From positions 1 to 64,000 of the forward strand of contig JAOUOD010000014.1 of the NCBI GenBank assembly GCA_029880545.1: DNA of 64,000 nt, read 5' to 3'. The position numbers and the translations under genes are program-made. Origin of the DNA: Gammaproteobacteria bacterium (lineage in GTDB: Bacteria > Pseudomonadota > Gammaproteobacteria > Acidiferrobacterales > SZUA-150). Below are positions 54,405 to 63,633 of this stretch, piece after piece. Position 1 is the stretch's first letter; every line of letters starts with the position of its first letter. The notes below the pieces were generated by a model, which saw only the letters and a program-made list of their open reading frames with translations, had not been told where the DNA came from and searched no databases.

Positions 54405-56819
54405 TTATTTATACCTCAACTGGCCAGGGAACTTGGTCCAATGAGCTTTTAGCTCGTATTCTTCCGACAGGCCAGATTGCTGCAAGCATGAGTTAATTCG
54501 TAGATACATTTTCCAGTCGAAGTCGTTTGGAATGTCAAAACGATATTTTCGATTTTCCTTGTGCCCATGATTTAGCCAGTGCAGCTTAACGTCATGCTCC
54601 TCTGTTATGCCAGCCTTGATCAAATCGCGATTTAAATACAAATATTCCTTCCACTTGAAATCTGAAGGTATCAGGTCTCGAGTTTCACAAAGACTGTGAT
54701 GCGAAAATAATCCAAAATTATTACGCAGCAGCTCTTCTTCTATTAGTCTGTCTTGACCATGTATAAATATCTTCACACCAAATGACAACAGTTTGTATAT
54801 ATCAGAATTTTTCGTATTAACATTTCCGGTTACGCAATTCTTGTACCGCAGGGAAATACCGATCGGGTGGTACGGGTCAGCATCAAAAATTCGTTCGAGA
54901 TTTTCCAGCGACTTCGCACTAAACGGATCTTTGTCAAAATACTTCCACAAGCTCACCATCGAACCATAAAAGTCGTACTTGATAACATGCTCAAAATCTT
55001 CATAGCAGTAGACCTGCGGTATAAGTCTGCCTTGAACGTTATATTCAGCTGCGACGGCGTGTATATCATCAACCCCTTTGCAATATTTGTCGCCTACGTC
55101 CTTTATATCCAGTACTATATAAACATCTTTGTCACATATAAAAGCACATAATTGGCGAAATGACATAGGCGTGTATTTACCATTAAACCTGGATTGAAGA
55201 AATGTATCAGTGGTAACGTCGCTAAATTTTTGACTAAGCCCATATTTTTCTTCTGTTTCATCATGCGCCACAACCAGTCCATCACTGCAACTCACTATAT
55301 CCAGCTCAATTAGCGCGTTACTCCGACACGATTTGATTATGGATTCCTTGCTGTTCGTGTAGCCATCTCCGTCTACGATTCCACCTGCATGAGCGATAAC
55401 ATTAGCTGCGCCAACCCTCATTAGATTTTTTTGATACTTAGATCTATCGTGCTCGTTTCTGTTTTTTTGTGAAGTAGACCCAAATTCATTTATACATGTA
55501 ATCAACTGCTCGGTTATTCTTCTATAAGAATCTCTGGCTATTACAGTTCCTTTGAGAATCTTCTTTTGGGAATAGGAAAGAGCATCGCTGTAATTGGAAA
55601 CATTCTTTATTGCCCAGCCAATTTGCGATGGGCGAGCTGGTAATCCGCAAACAAAGAAACGCGCTGATCCTGCTGATACAGGATACTCGTAGTCTTTAGA
55701 TGGATTATCAGGGTATGACTTTAGCAACACCTGTATAATATGTTTCCCCAATGCCGCAGCCTCGTAGAGAATTGATGACGTATCAGATATAACAATATCT
55801 GCATGCTTCATGATCTCCACGATTATATTATTATCATTTGATACGATATTTAATTTAGTCTCGCCGTCAAGTTGTGCCTTTTCTACATGCTGACAGACTA
55901 TATGGTTATCACATTTTTCTATCTCATCTAACACCAATCTCGTATCATCGTTGAACTCGGTAAACCACGTTGGTGCAAACAACACAATATTCTTATTTTC
56001 ATCTAGATTATATCTGGCACAAAATGATTTTCTAGTCATGGACGGGCTACTGAAAAGAAGATTAGACTTAATAAAAGCAGAAGCCTTTATATTGTTATCA
56101 GGACCGAAAAAGCTTTCCATCGATTCTTTATGGTGTGGTCCGGCAGTAAGGAAGTAATCGCATGACAAATAGCGTTCAAATGAGCCCAAAAACCATTTTA
56201 GATTACTGGCGCCATGATCGATAAGAATGATTGGCGTTTCTCTATAGGTATGCCTAAGCCTTTCATCCGCTTTGTTAAATACCACTATCGCATCGAACTT
56301 TTCGTCAGGATATTCGTCTTTTGTCGTAACCGCGTGACAGGTGACTTTAACCTTGTCAAGATATTCCATGTACGGCTGGGCGCAGTGCAGGTGTTTTTGT
56401 ATATAACAGTCTGCAAATAGCAGACGATAGGTTTTTATACTTTCAAGCAGGCCAAGTTTAATCTCGGTAGTTGATACACCCTGGGTGCGCGGCAAGTATA
56501 CAGTTTGGCAACCAACAAAATCGAATTTTCCTTTCCAGTCATCTCCCATAACAAGGACATCAGCCCTGTATTGTTCTATGTAGGCATCCTTTAACTCAAG
56601 CGATTCCTCTACAAATATTTCATCAACAAACTTAAGATTGCGCACTATTTCCAGTCGGTGAGAAAGGGGCATGATACTAATTTTTCCCTTTCGGTAATTC
56701 AGGTCATCGGAAGACACACCTACAATCAGCCAATCGCCAAGCTCCTTTGCACGGCGAAGTATGTTAATATGGCCAGGGTGAAACATGTCAAACGTGCCGA
56801 AGGTTATTATACGTTTCAT
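54405..56819 (-). CDS. trifunctional TagD-TagF-GDPD-like fusion: makes CDP-glycerol, transfers and may cleave glycerophosphate
   Basis: The 804-residue protein fuses three activities. Residues 1-125 are a glycerol-3-phosphate cytidylyltransferase: GTFDMFHPGH holds the HxGH (14-17), and RTQGVSTTEI lies at 111-120. Residues about 130-445 resemble CDP-glycerol glycerophosphotransferases (TagB/TagF), with APTW (282-285) and SDTSSILYEAA (345-355). Residues about 470-700 form a glycerophosphodiester phosphodiesterase domain: IAHAGG (H477), YTNSKES, ELD (505-507) and AHDE (518-521), with HAGG replacing HRG. The C-terminus has two repeats of about 45 residues with FKWKEYLYLNRDL, HW and HG-ENR motifs, also seen appended to glycosyltransferases. 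Tag-like genes occur in some Gram-negative capsule clusters, but this three-way fusion is unusual. Confidence 0.82.
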   Translation of the reverse strand: MKRIITFGTFDMFHPGHINILRRAKELGDWLIVGVSSDDLNYRKGKISIMPLSHRLEIVRNLKFVDEIFVEESLELKDAYIEQYRADVLVMGDDWKGKFDFVGCQTVYLPRTQGVSTTEIKLGLLESIKTYRLLFADCYIQKHLHCAQPYMEYLDKVKVTCHAVTTKDEYPDEKFDAIVVFNKADERLRHTYRETPIILIDHGASNLKWFLGSFERYLSCDYFLTAGPHHKESMESFFGPDNNIKASAFIKSNLLFSSPSMTRKSFCARYNLDENKNIVLFAPTWFTEFNDDTRLVLDEIEKCDNHIVCQHVEKAQLDGETKLNIVSNDNNIIVEIMKHADIVISDTSSILYEAAALGKHIIQVLLKSYPDNPSKDYEYPVSAGSARFFVCGLPARPSQIGWAIKNVSNYSDALSYSQKKILKGTVIARDSYRRITEQLITCINEFGSTSQKNRNEHDRSKYQKNLMRVGAANVIAHAGGIVDGDGYTNSKESIIKSCRSNALIELDIVSCSDGLVVAHDETEEKYGLSQKFSDVTTDTFLQSRFNGKYTPMSFRQLCAFICDKDVYIVLDIKDVGDKYCKGVDDIHAVAAEYNVQGRLIPQVYCYEDFEHVIKYDFYGSMVSLWKYFDKDPFSAKSLENLERIFDADPYHPIGISLRYKNCVTGNVNTKNSDIYKLLSFGVKIFIHGQDRLIEEELLRNNFGLFSHHSLCETRDLIPSDFKWKEYLYLNRDLIKAGITEEHDVKLHWLNHGHKENRKYRFDIPNDFDWKMYLRINSCLQQSGLSEEYELKAHWTKFPGQLRYK

Positions 56820-56889
56820 TATAACTCTCGTATTAAATATTTATCGATAAACAATATTTTGCAAAACCGAATTGCCGTATGGACGAATC

Positions 56890-59800
56890 CTATTTAAAGC
56901 GATTTTCAACAACTTGCTTCACGCTATCAGTAAAGCGATCTTCTGAACATTCGTTACGAATTCTTGCCAGCGCGTTTTCTCTAATCTTTTTCCACAAGAG
57001 ATCGTTTTGATAAATTTCTATACACATCTCCGCGAATCCTTCCGGATTGTCAATTTTAGATGCCAATATATCCTGACGATTTATCCAGCCAAGTTGATCA
57101 AGAATCAATGTGGTGGTTACTACTGGTAGTCCATAGCTGGCGGCATGGTGCACCTTCATCGGAATACCCGCCGCATAACGAGTTGGGGCAATAAAAACTC
57201 TTGCTGTTGAATATAGCGACCAAAGATCATCCACCCTGCCGTGAAATATAATATCGCTATTTTTTTGTTCATAAAGTTTTTCGCAGTCACAGATACCGGC
57301 AATGTTCAACTTTACGTCTGGAAAGAATTTTCGAATTTTTGGAAAAATATTCTCGATAAACCAAATCAATGAGTCGGCATTGGGAGATTCACATGCATGT
57401 ATTCCCCCAACAAATAATATATCCTTTCTGTTTTTCAATGATTCCGGTGTAGCGCGCACCACCGCTTTATGTGCAAGTATATGGACATCCCTGAAACCGT
57501 GATCCTGGTATACTTTGCTCTCTGGAGGAGAGACGGTAACAATTCTGTCGGCATACTTTGCAATTGCCAGCTCGTTATTTACCATCTGCTTCTTTCGGTT
57601 TAATGATAGGGATTTTCCTTGTAATTCCTTGAAGGAAATATCCCGCAGAGAGAAGAGCGCCTCCGCATCATAAATCAGTTTGGCTTGTTGATCGATGACC
57701 CCAGCTTCATACAACTCATTGACGAGTTCCATGTTGTGAGGCCTGCTAACAAACAGGATATCGTATGAACCCTTTCTTTCAATCAGTACATTCTTTAGAT
57801 CTTCTACGCCGCAGCCCCTCAACACCTCTATTCTTCTGTCAATGTCAGAATAGACAGCATCCCAGCTCTGCTCCTCAAACGGGAAACGAATGGGGCACAA
57901 GGTGACCAGGCAGCCCAAATCCGCCATCGCGGAAAGAATGCTGTTTGATCTCGGGAATCCGGAGCCGAAATATTTATGAGGAACACGATCATCCAGATAA
58001 ATGACTGATGGTTTATCGTGTCTGGCAAATCGAGAAACATATCTATTATGCGTCACACCTTCCGGTTTTGATGAAAGAAAGTCACTGTGCTTCCGGAAAA
58101 ATTTTTCTCTATTTCTTATTTGCAATTCCAAAGCTTTATCCATTGAGCCAGAACTTGCAAACTCATAGTGAAGTATTGGCGCATCTGGTACGTAAATTAC
58201 ACTCTTCCCCGACTTCCTTAACCTCACGCAATAGTCTGTTTCTTCGTAGTAAGCCGGCGAGTATTCCTCATCGAACCCCCCCATATCACTGAAGAGCTTT
58301 GCGCTTGTCATAAGGAAGGCGCCCGAGCAATAATCTACCTCTCGCATGAACATGTATTCGGGATCATATGGCGAACTTCCGCGGCCATATCCATTACATC
58401 CCCCGTCGGAGAAGATATAGTTGCCGGCCTCCTGAAGCTTTCCATTGAGATTAATAATACGGCCACCGACTGCTCCAGCGTTTTCATTGAACTTTAAGAC
58501 GTTCAGAAGTCGGCGCATTGCACCTGGCACGACAATGGTGTCATTGTTCAGAAGCAATAGATATTCACCTTGCGCGATTTGAGCGCCTTGGTTTACTGCT
58601 TTGACAAAGCCAAGGTTTTCGGTATTACGTACATAGGTGATATTCTGTACAGTCTTTAGAATATCGCTTGTCTTGTCTGTTGAATTATTGTCAACAACTA
58701 CGATCTCGATATTGTCCAGATTATCCAGCAATAGTGATTGCAGGCATGTCAATGTTAGCTCGGCTCTATTGTATAATATCAAAACTACAGATATCTCGGG
58801 CTTCCTAACAGCAGGAAAAACCATGGTTGAAGTACTTTGAACGAATGCGTTCAATCGTTCCTTGCATGACAAATCAAACTCTGATTTGTCCACTGAAAAC
58901 TCTATTTCATGCGTGAGGTTGTGTATATACGCGCTTATGTCTTGTGGTTGTCCTGAGCTGGTCGTATCACGTGGGGCCGGAGGGACATTTGCCGCCTTAT
59001 AATGATTTAGCACTGATCTTATGAGCGGAGACCAAGCAAGAAGTGGCCCCAATTTAAAGACCAAATAATTCTTGATTATACGCTTCTGCGATTTTGAAAT
59101 AGGCAACACGTGTACAATGGATTTGAGTAACCTTGCCGAATACTCGACTAATACCGCTGCTGGAGCAGCTAGGCCTTTTAGCGCACGTTTAATGATTCGA
59201 AATCTGACCGGATTTTGTACGATTTTCTCAAGGTGCGCGATGTGGCCATTTTTTTTGGAAACTTCCTGTTCCAGAAACAGAAAATACCCTTTTGCATTAT
59301 TGATCTGCACCTCTAGATTAGCGATTCGCTCATTGCGCTCGGAAAGACCGGAGACTACGCCATCGAATTGTCCATCAAGTCGAGATAATATCTTTGTTAC
59401 ATCATCCAGCCTCTGTGTAAGCTGATTTAATGAAGACTGCTGCAGCGATAACTGGGTGTTAACCTGATTGGTAATATTATCCAAACTTTTTGTTACAGTT
59501 TCATATTCAGCCAATGTTTTGTCCTTATCCTCAAGCGTTTTCTCAAGCTCCTCTATTCTTTCGTCTTGCTTAAACAGGCTCCATCGTTTTTCATCTTCGA
59601 TATTTTGCATATGGCCAATCAATTCATACAAGTCAGCAAATAAAGGTCTGCCATCCTCAATTAAATCCGACAAAAACTGGTTCAGTTCTTCCGATAGCGA
59701 GTCAATTGATGTCAAATCATCTCTTTCAATACAATCTATCAAATTGAAATAATAATCCAGAGCAATATCCAGGAGTCTATTTCCGGTCTTTCGATCCTCG

Positions 59801-60531
59801 TGGACATGATGGCGGTTAGACTTATCCAGAAAATATGAGTTCTTGGATAATTCTTTCCCTTCAATATTGATTCCAAGAGACGAAGCGATATACTTCATTG
59901 TACTCGCAGGGTCGTCAATAAGACTGGAATAACGTACAAAACATCTCTTCAGACCCCTGGAGTTACGTTCTGCCTCTATCGTGTAATGAAGCCAGAGAAG
60001 AGCGGAAAGATGTTGCGGTATGTTGTTTCTCCGCCGCAATGATTCCATCACCTCCATGGGGTGACGAATCATAATGATTACACTTTGATCCACATTGATA
60101 TTGTCGAGCTGCTTTCTCCAAACCGGCAATGTTAATGATAGCCTGGGATCCTTGATCAGAATCGAGTCCTTGTTGGAGTATTCGGTTTTCAGAAGCTTTG
60201 ATATTCTTTGGTAATACAGCTCAGCGAATTCTGTCTTACAACTTCCCGCCGCCGCCTCAATTGACATCCATGTTCTATTGGAATGCAGAAGAATTTCATC
60301 GTTGAGCGAGACAATTTTATTGTTTTCATAGAATCCAGCCGGATTATCACTTGCTGGCGGCATGATATCCTTGCCAATATCTCCACCCAGATGCGCCATA
60401 ATATTGGCCATCGCGGATGTGCCTGAGCGATGCATGCCTAGAATAAATAGAATCCTTGTTTGTGGTTTGCAGATTTTTCTATTTTTGATTTTGCTCGGCA
60501 TAAACTTGTAATCCTGAGTTCCGCTGATCAC
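56890..60531 (-). CDS. sulfotransferase-GT2-GT4 fusion protein
   Basis: The 1213-residue protein has three catalytic modules. Residues about 25-290 are a sulfotransferase-like domain, with the PAPS P-loop GMHRSGTSA (32-40), KDPRLSL and a 3'-phosphate region FVRYSSL. Residues about 310-440 are a coiled coil. Residues about 578-800 are a GT2 glycosyltransferase (SVVLILYNRAELT, VVVDNNSTD, LLLLNNDT, GGFDEEYSPAYYEETDY). Residues about 840-1210 resemble GT4 (LFVGGIHACESPNADSL, FHGRV, GIPMKVHHAASYGLPVV). A start at ATG 60501, after AGGA, is possible. Sulfation plus two glycosyl transfers in one chain suggests a processive assembly enzyme. It is the third gene of the operon. Confidence 0.82.
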   Translation of the reverse strand: MISGTQDYKFMPSKIKNRKICKPQTRILFILGMHRSGTSAMANIMAHLGGDIGKDIMPPASDNPAGFYENNKIVSLNDEILLHSNRTWMSIEAAAGSCKTEFAELYYQRISKLLKTEYSNKDSILIKDPRLSLTLPVWRKQLDNINVDQSVIIMIRHPMEVMESLRRRNNIPQHLSALLWLHYTIEAERNSRGLKRCFVRYSSLIDDPASTMKYIASSLGINIEGKELSKNSYFLDKSNRHHVHEDRKTGNRLLDIALDYYFNLIDCIERDDLTSIDSLSEELNQFLSDLIEDGRPLFADLYELIGHMQNIEDEKRWSLFKQDERIEELEKTLEDKDKTLAEYETVTKSLDNITNQVNTQLSLQQSSLNQLTQRLDDVTKILSRLDGQFDGVVSGLSERNERIANLEVQINNAKGYFLFLEQEVSKKNGHIAHLEKIVQNPVRFRIIKRALKGLAAPAAVLVEYSARLLKSIVHVLPISKSQKRIIKNYLVFKLGPLLAWSPLIRSVLNHYKAANVPPAPRDTTSSGQPQDISAYIHNLTHEIEFSVDKSEFDLSCKERLNAFVQSTSTMVFPAVRKPEISVVLILYNRAELTLTCLQSLLLDNLDNIEIVVVDNNSTDKTSDILKTVQNITYVRNTENLGFVKAVNQGAQIAQGEYLLLLNNDTIVVPGAMRRLLNVLKFNENAGAVGGRIINLNGKLQEAGNYIFSDGGCNGYGRGSSPYDPEYMFMREVDYCSGAFLMTSAKLFSDMGGFDEEYSPAYYEETDYCVRLRKSGKSVIYVPDAPILHYEFASSGSMDKALELQIRNREKFFRKHSDFLSSKPEGVTHNRYVSRFARHDKPSVIYLDDRVPHKYFGSGFPRSNSILSAMADLGCLVTLCPIRFPFEEQSWDAVYSDIDRRIEVLRGCGVEDLKNVLIERKGSYDILFVSRPHNMELVNELYEAGVIDQQAKLIYDAEALFSLRDISFKELQGKSLSLNRKKQMVNNELAIAKYADRIVTVSPPESKVYQDHGFRDVHILAHKAVVRATPESLKNRKDILFVGGIHACESPNADSLIWFIENIFPKIRKFFPDVKLNIAGICDCEKLYEQKNSDIIFHGRVDDLWSLYSTARVFIAPTRYAAGIPMKVHHAASYGLPVVTTTLILDQLGWINRQDILASKIDNPEGFAEMCIEIYQNDLLWKKIRENALARIRNECSEDRFTDSVKQVVENRFK

Positions 60532-60575
60532 GCTGTTTCAAAATGGAAGGCCCGTAACTAGTATCCTTATGCTTG

Positions 60576-61283
60576 TTATTGGGCCATATATTCCCTGTAT
60601 TCTTCTGTCACCTCTTTTGGTGCACCTGTGCGATATATTTTCCCATCGCGAATCCATATTATGCGATCACAAATCTTATTAACTTGGGCAATATTATGGG
60701 AGACGAAAACCACTGTTTGACCGGAATTCAGCTTGTTGGTCATAACCTGTTCTGCTTTTGCCCGGAATTTCGCATCACCCACACTAAGCACTTCATCTAT
60801 AAACAATACGTCTACGCTGTTTATTATAGCGAGTGCGAAACCCAGCCTGGCTCGCATTCCGGCAGAATACGTCCGTACTGGCTGATCAAAAAATTCTCCT
60901 AATTCGGTAAATTCATGCATTTCATCCATTTTCTGTAGAGCGACTTTTTTGTTGACGCCCTGCAACATGCTGCTAATTAGTGCATTATCGCGCCCCGATA
61001 GCTCCTGGCGGAATCCCAATCCAAGCGTTAACAACGAGCGCGTGATATTCGGGTTACAGTGAACGATTCCTGTGCTGGCAGGTACAATGCCTGCGAGAAC
61101 ACGAAGAAGTGTGCTTTTCCCGCAGCCATTGCGTCCAATCACCCCCAGCACCTCGGACTGATTGATATGGAATGATATGTCATCAAGAGCAATATGCTCA
61201 AATACAGTAGACCATCCTCTCTTATTGGTGTATTTGATACTCAAGTTGTTGACAGTCATTATGTGGTTTGATGTGCCACTCAT
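60576..61283 (-). CDS. polysaccharide ABC exporter ATPase (Wzt/KpsT-type)
   Basis: The 235-residue ATPase powers export of a lipid-linked polysaccharide. Walker A is GRNGCGKST (near 47-55), the signature YSAGMRARLGFAL, Walker B VLFIDEVLSVGD and the switch FVSHN. It lacks the C-terminal carbohydrate-binding domain of O-antigen Wzt and so is closer to KpsT/TagH. It overlaps the permease gene by 4 bp. Confidence 0.92.
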   Translation of the reverse strand: MSGTSNHIMTVNNLSIKYTNKRGWSTVFEHIALDDISFHINQSEVLGVIGRNGCGKSTLLRVLAGIVPASTGIVHCNPNITRSLLTLGLGFRQELSGRDNALISSMLQGVNKKVALQKMDEMHEFTELGEFFDQPVRTYSAGMRARLGFALAIINSVDVLFIDEVLSVGDAKFRAKAEQVMTNKLNSGQTVVFVSHNIAQVNKICDRIIWIRDGKIYRTGAPKEVTEEYREYMAQ

Positions 61284-62056
61284 AACGCTAAGACCCGCGC
61301 AGCAAGTTGCTTGCTGTATCTGCCGAACACCAAATGCAGCAATGCCAACAAGACCAATGACGCAAAACCTATCGCCAGCAGGTGCTCTAAGTCTATTACA
61401 CCATGGTCTACCAGAACCTTTCTGTATGAATCAATAAAGAAAGCCACAGGGTTAAAGAGAAACAAAAGTGCACGCTTGTTTGGATCTGCAATATCGTTAA
61501 TGTCCCAGAAAATTCCCGATGTGAACATTAAAAACATCATACCCATGCTAATAATCATCCTGATATCAGCCACGTAACTTACCAGGAATGCGCCAATCAG
61601 GGCGCAACATAATATAAAGAGAAACTGAACAACAAATACAGGAATTAGCCAGAACCAGCTCAAGTCAGGGTAATATCCATGGAGCGCAACCAACATCAGC
61701 ATGACCAGAAACACTACCCACTCCTTGTACAGGGCCCCAAAAACGGAAACATATGGAAATAGTGTTTTCGGTAGATCAATCTGGCTAATCAGGCCCCTGT
61801 TCTCGACAATGCTGTTTGAAGCCAGCGTTACACTTTTTGAAAACCACAAGAACGGGATTTTACCAACAATCAAAAACACCAGAAAATCTTCCCTGCCTGA
61901 TCGGAGAAATATATTAAATACCAGGTAGAAAACTGCTACATAAAGAAGCGGCTCAATGACCCACCATAAGTAACTAAGGTAAAGTCTTGACGCTTCCGCC
62001 TTCAGGGCCATTCGCGCCTGTAAATCAACCAATGAGAAGAAATGTATTTTTTTCAA
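61280..62056 (-). CDS. polysaccharide ABC exporter permease (Wzm/KpsM-type)
   Basis: The 258-residue ABC-2 permease has about six membrane segments, with a conserved basic region before the first (LQARMALKAEASRLYLSYLWW) and FLMFTSGIFWDINDI, LLFLFNPVAFFIDSYRKVLV. It pairs with the ATPase by a 4-bp overlap and is the first gene of the glycan operon. Glycan chains made on a lipid carrier would pass through this pair. Confidence 0.92.
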   Translation of the reverse strand: MKKIHFFSLVDLQARMALKAEASRLYLSYLWWVIEPLLYVAVFYLVFNIFLRSGREDFLVFLIVGKIPFLWFSKSVTLASNSIVENRGLISQIDLPKTLFPYVSVFGALYKEWVVFLVMLMLVALHGYYPDLSWFWLIPVFVVQFLFILCCALIGAFLVSYVADIRMIISMGMMFLMFTSGIFWDINDIADPNKRALLFLFNPVAFFIDSYRKVLVDHGVIDLEHLLAIGFASLVLLALLHLVFGRYSKQLAARVLAL

Positions 62057-62365
62057 TCTATGACTTATTTCAATGCGTGATTAATTATACAGCCCTCCCT
62101 TGTACATGAACCTCGATCGTGAAACTTAACGTATGTACTGGGTAGCCAAACACCATTTGCCCGGCATGCCTCTTTCGGCTTTAGGTATTTACCGGATATT
62201 TGTATAGTTTACACGTTGAGTGCCGAGGTTGGCTAGTCAAAGCATTCTTCATGGGTCAACCTGGCATTAGTCGAATGCCCGGCTGCTAAATGAGGTTCAA
62301 TTTAACCCGGCACCAATGCACATTCTCGAAGTGCCGGTTGAATTGACTGCAGATTGTGCTGAGAT
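62057..62365. other. 309-bp intergenic region upstream of the glycan operon
   Basis: No gene is seen. An imperfect stem (62297-62313 with 62331-62346) lies just after the stop of the PstS-like gene and may end that transcript, although no U-run follows. The AT-rich part next to 62056 should hold the glycan operon promoter, but no clear consensus was found. Confidence 0.4.
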
Positions 62366-63286
62366 TTACAGCTTCAACCCCTGCTCCTGGGCCTTGCGCA
62401 CCTGGGCGAGATATTTCAGCCAGAGATCGATGGCATCACCGTACGGGACGGTGCCGGCCTTGCGCATGATGTCCTTGGCTTCGTCGCTGTGGGCGAATTC
62501 CATGAAACGCAGTACGTCCGGGTCACGATTCTGCAGGTGGGTCACCAGGTACAGCGGCCGGTAAAGCAGGTACTGGCCATTCCTGATATTTTCATAGCTG
62601 GGCTCCTTGCCTTCCAGTTGCAACAGCTTGACGTCCCGCTTTCGGGCACTGCTGATGCCGCTGATGGCGATGCCGTTGACCGCATTGCCCTCTATGGCTT
62701 TTTCGAGCGGGCCGGATGATTTAACAACGGTCGCCCGGCTCGTGAATTCTTTCTCATAATCACTGAAAATCAATTCCCGCACCGTGCGGCCAACACCGGA
62801 AATCTTGCCTTTTCGGACAAAAAGCTGAATCTCGGCATCATTGCCGCCAAGCTCTTTCCAGTTGCTAATCTTGCCATCATAGATATCCCGGACCTGGGCA
62901 AGCGTAATATTGTTGACCGGGTTGGATTTGTGCACCAGGACTACCAACGCATCCCACGCCACGGGATCCAGCCGAACCCGGCGCTCTTCGGGATTGGTGG
63001 ACATGGTCTTGGGATCTTCCAGGGTGTGGCGACAGGCGCCGCCTACATCACGGGTTCGATTGGAAACTTCCCGGATACCCCGGGTCGCGCCGCCGCCTTT
63101 CAGGTCAATTTTTACCCCGGTACGTTGCTCAAAGGCTTTGGCCAATTCGCCCATGAATGCCTTTTTGGAGATACCGCAGCCGGCCCAGGTCAGTGACCCG
63201 TTTTCCGCTGTGACCGGTGACGACAATAAAACTAACGGGAACAATACCGCAGCAACAACGGCCTGCTTGATACAGGAAACATTCAT
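62366..63286 (-). CDS. PstS-like phosphate/substrate-binding periplasmic protein
   Basis: The 306-residue protein has a signal peptide and a PBP-like fold of the PstS type, with a GGGATRGIREVS binding-loop stretch, VVLVHKSNPVNNI and RDIYDGKISNWKELGG, which are typical of this family. No pstCAB genes are adjacent, so it may act in sensing or bind another oxyanion. ATG 63286 follows from the signal peptide. The upstream in-frame codons to 63343 are probably leader. Confidence 0.82.
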   Translation of the reverse strand: MNVSCIKQAVVAAVLFPLVLLSSPVTAENGSLTWAGCGISKKAFMGELAKAFEQRTGVKIDLKGGGATRGIREVSNRTRDVGGACRHTLEDPKTMSTNPEERRVRLDPVAWDALVVLVHKSNPVNNITLAQVRDIYDGKISNWKELGGNDAEIQLFVRKGKISGVGRTVRELIFSDYEKEFTSRATVVKSSGPLEKAIEGNAVNGIAISGISSARKRDVKLLQLEGKEPSYENIRNGQYLLYRPLYLVTHLQNRDPDVLRFMEFAHSDEAKDIMRKAGTVPYGDAIDLWLKYLAQVRKAQEQGLKL

Positions 63287-63633
63287 CTCGGACTCCTCTT
63301 CCACCATGCCAGTGACAGTCAATAGTGTTCGCTGAAAACCCAAACCACCGATCTTCGGCTCCCAAGCATCGTGTTGGCTATTTAACGATTTTCGTAATTT
63401 ATATATTTTTTATATGTTTTATATAATCATACTAATACAGCTATACGCGCACCTTAATTTCAATGTAGTCATGCTTCAGATAAACGTCTAGCTACATTAA
63501 AGGCACGAACTATCCGGTAACTCAGGCGCCGTAACGGGTAAAAGATAGTTTGCGCTTTATTAGACGGCGGTCTTCAGGAATATATTCCAGAGAATGCAAT
63601 GAATCTTTTTATGAAAAGGGATGCATGGAAGGT
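63287..63633. other. 347-bp AT-rich intergenic region
   Basis: No gene is seen. A long AT-rich run at about 63375-63430 probably contains the promoter of the PstS-like gene. No clear pho-box pair was recognised. Confidence 0.4.

Noticed and set aside
52875-62056. Complete Kdo-linked group 2 capsule locus
   Set aside because: No kpsC, kpsS, kpsE or kpsD-type genes are in the window, so the linkage cannot be claimed.
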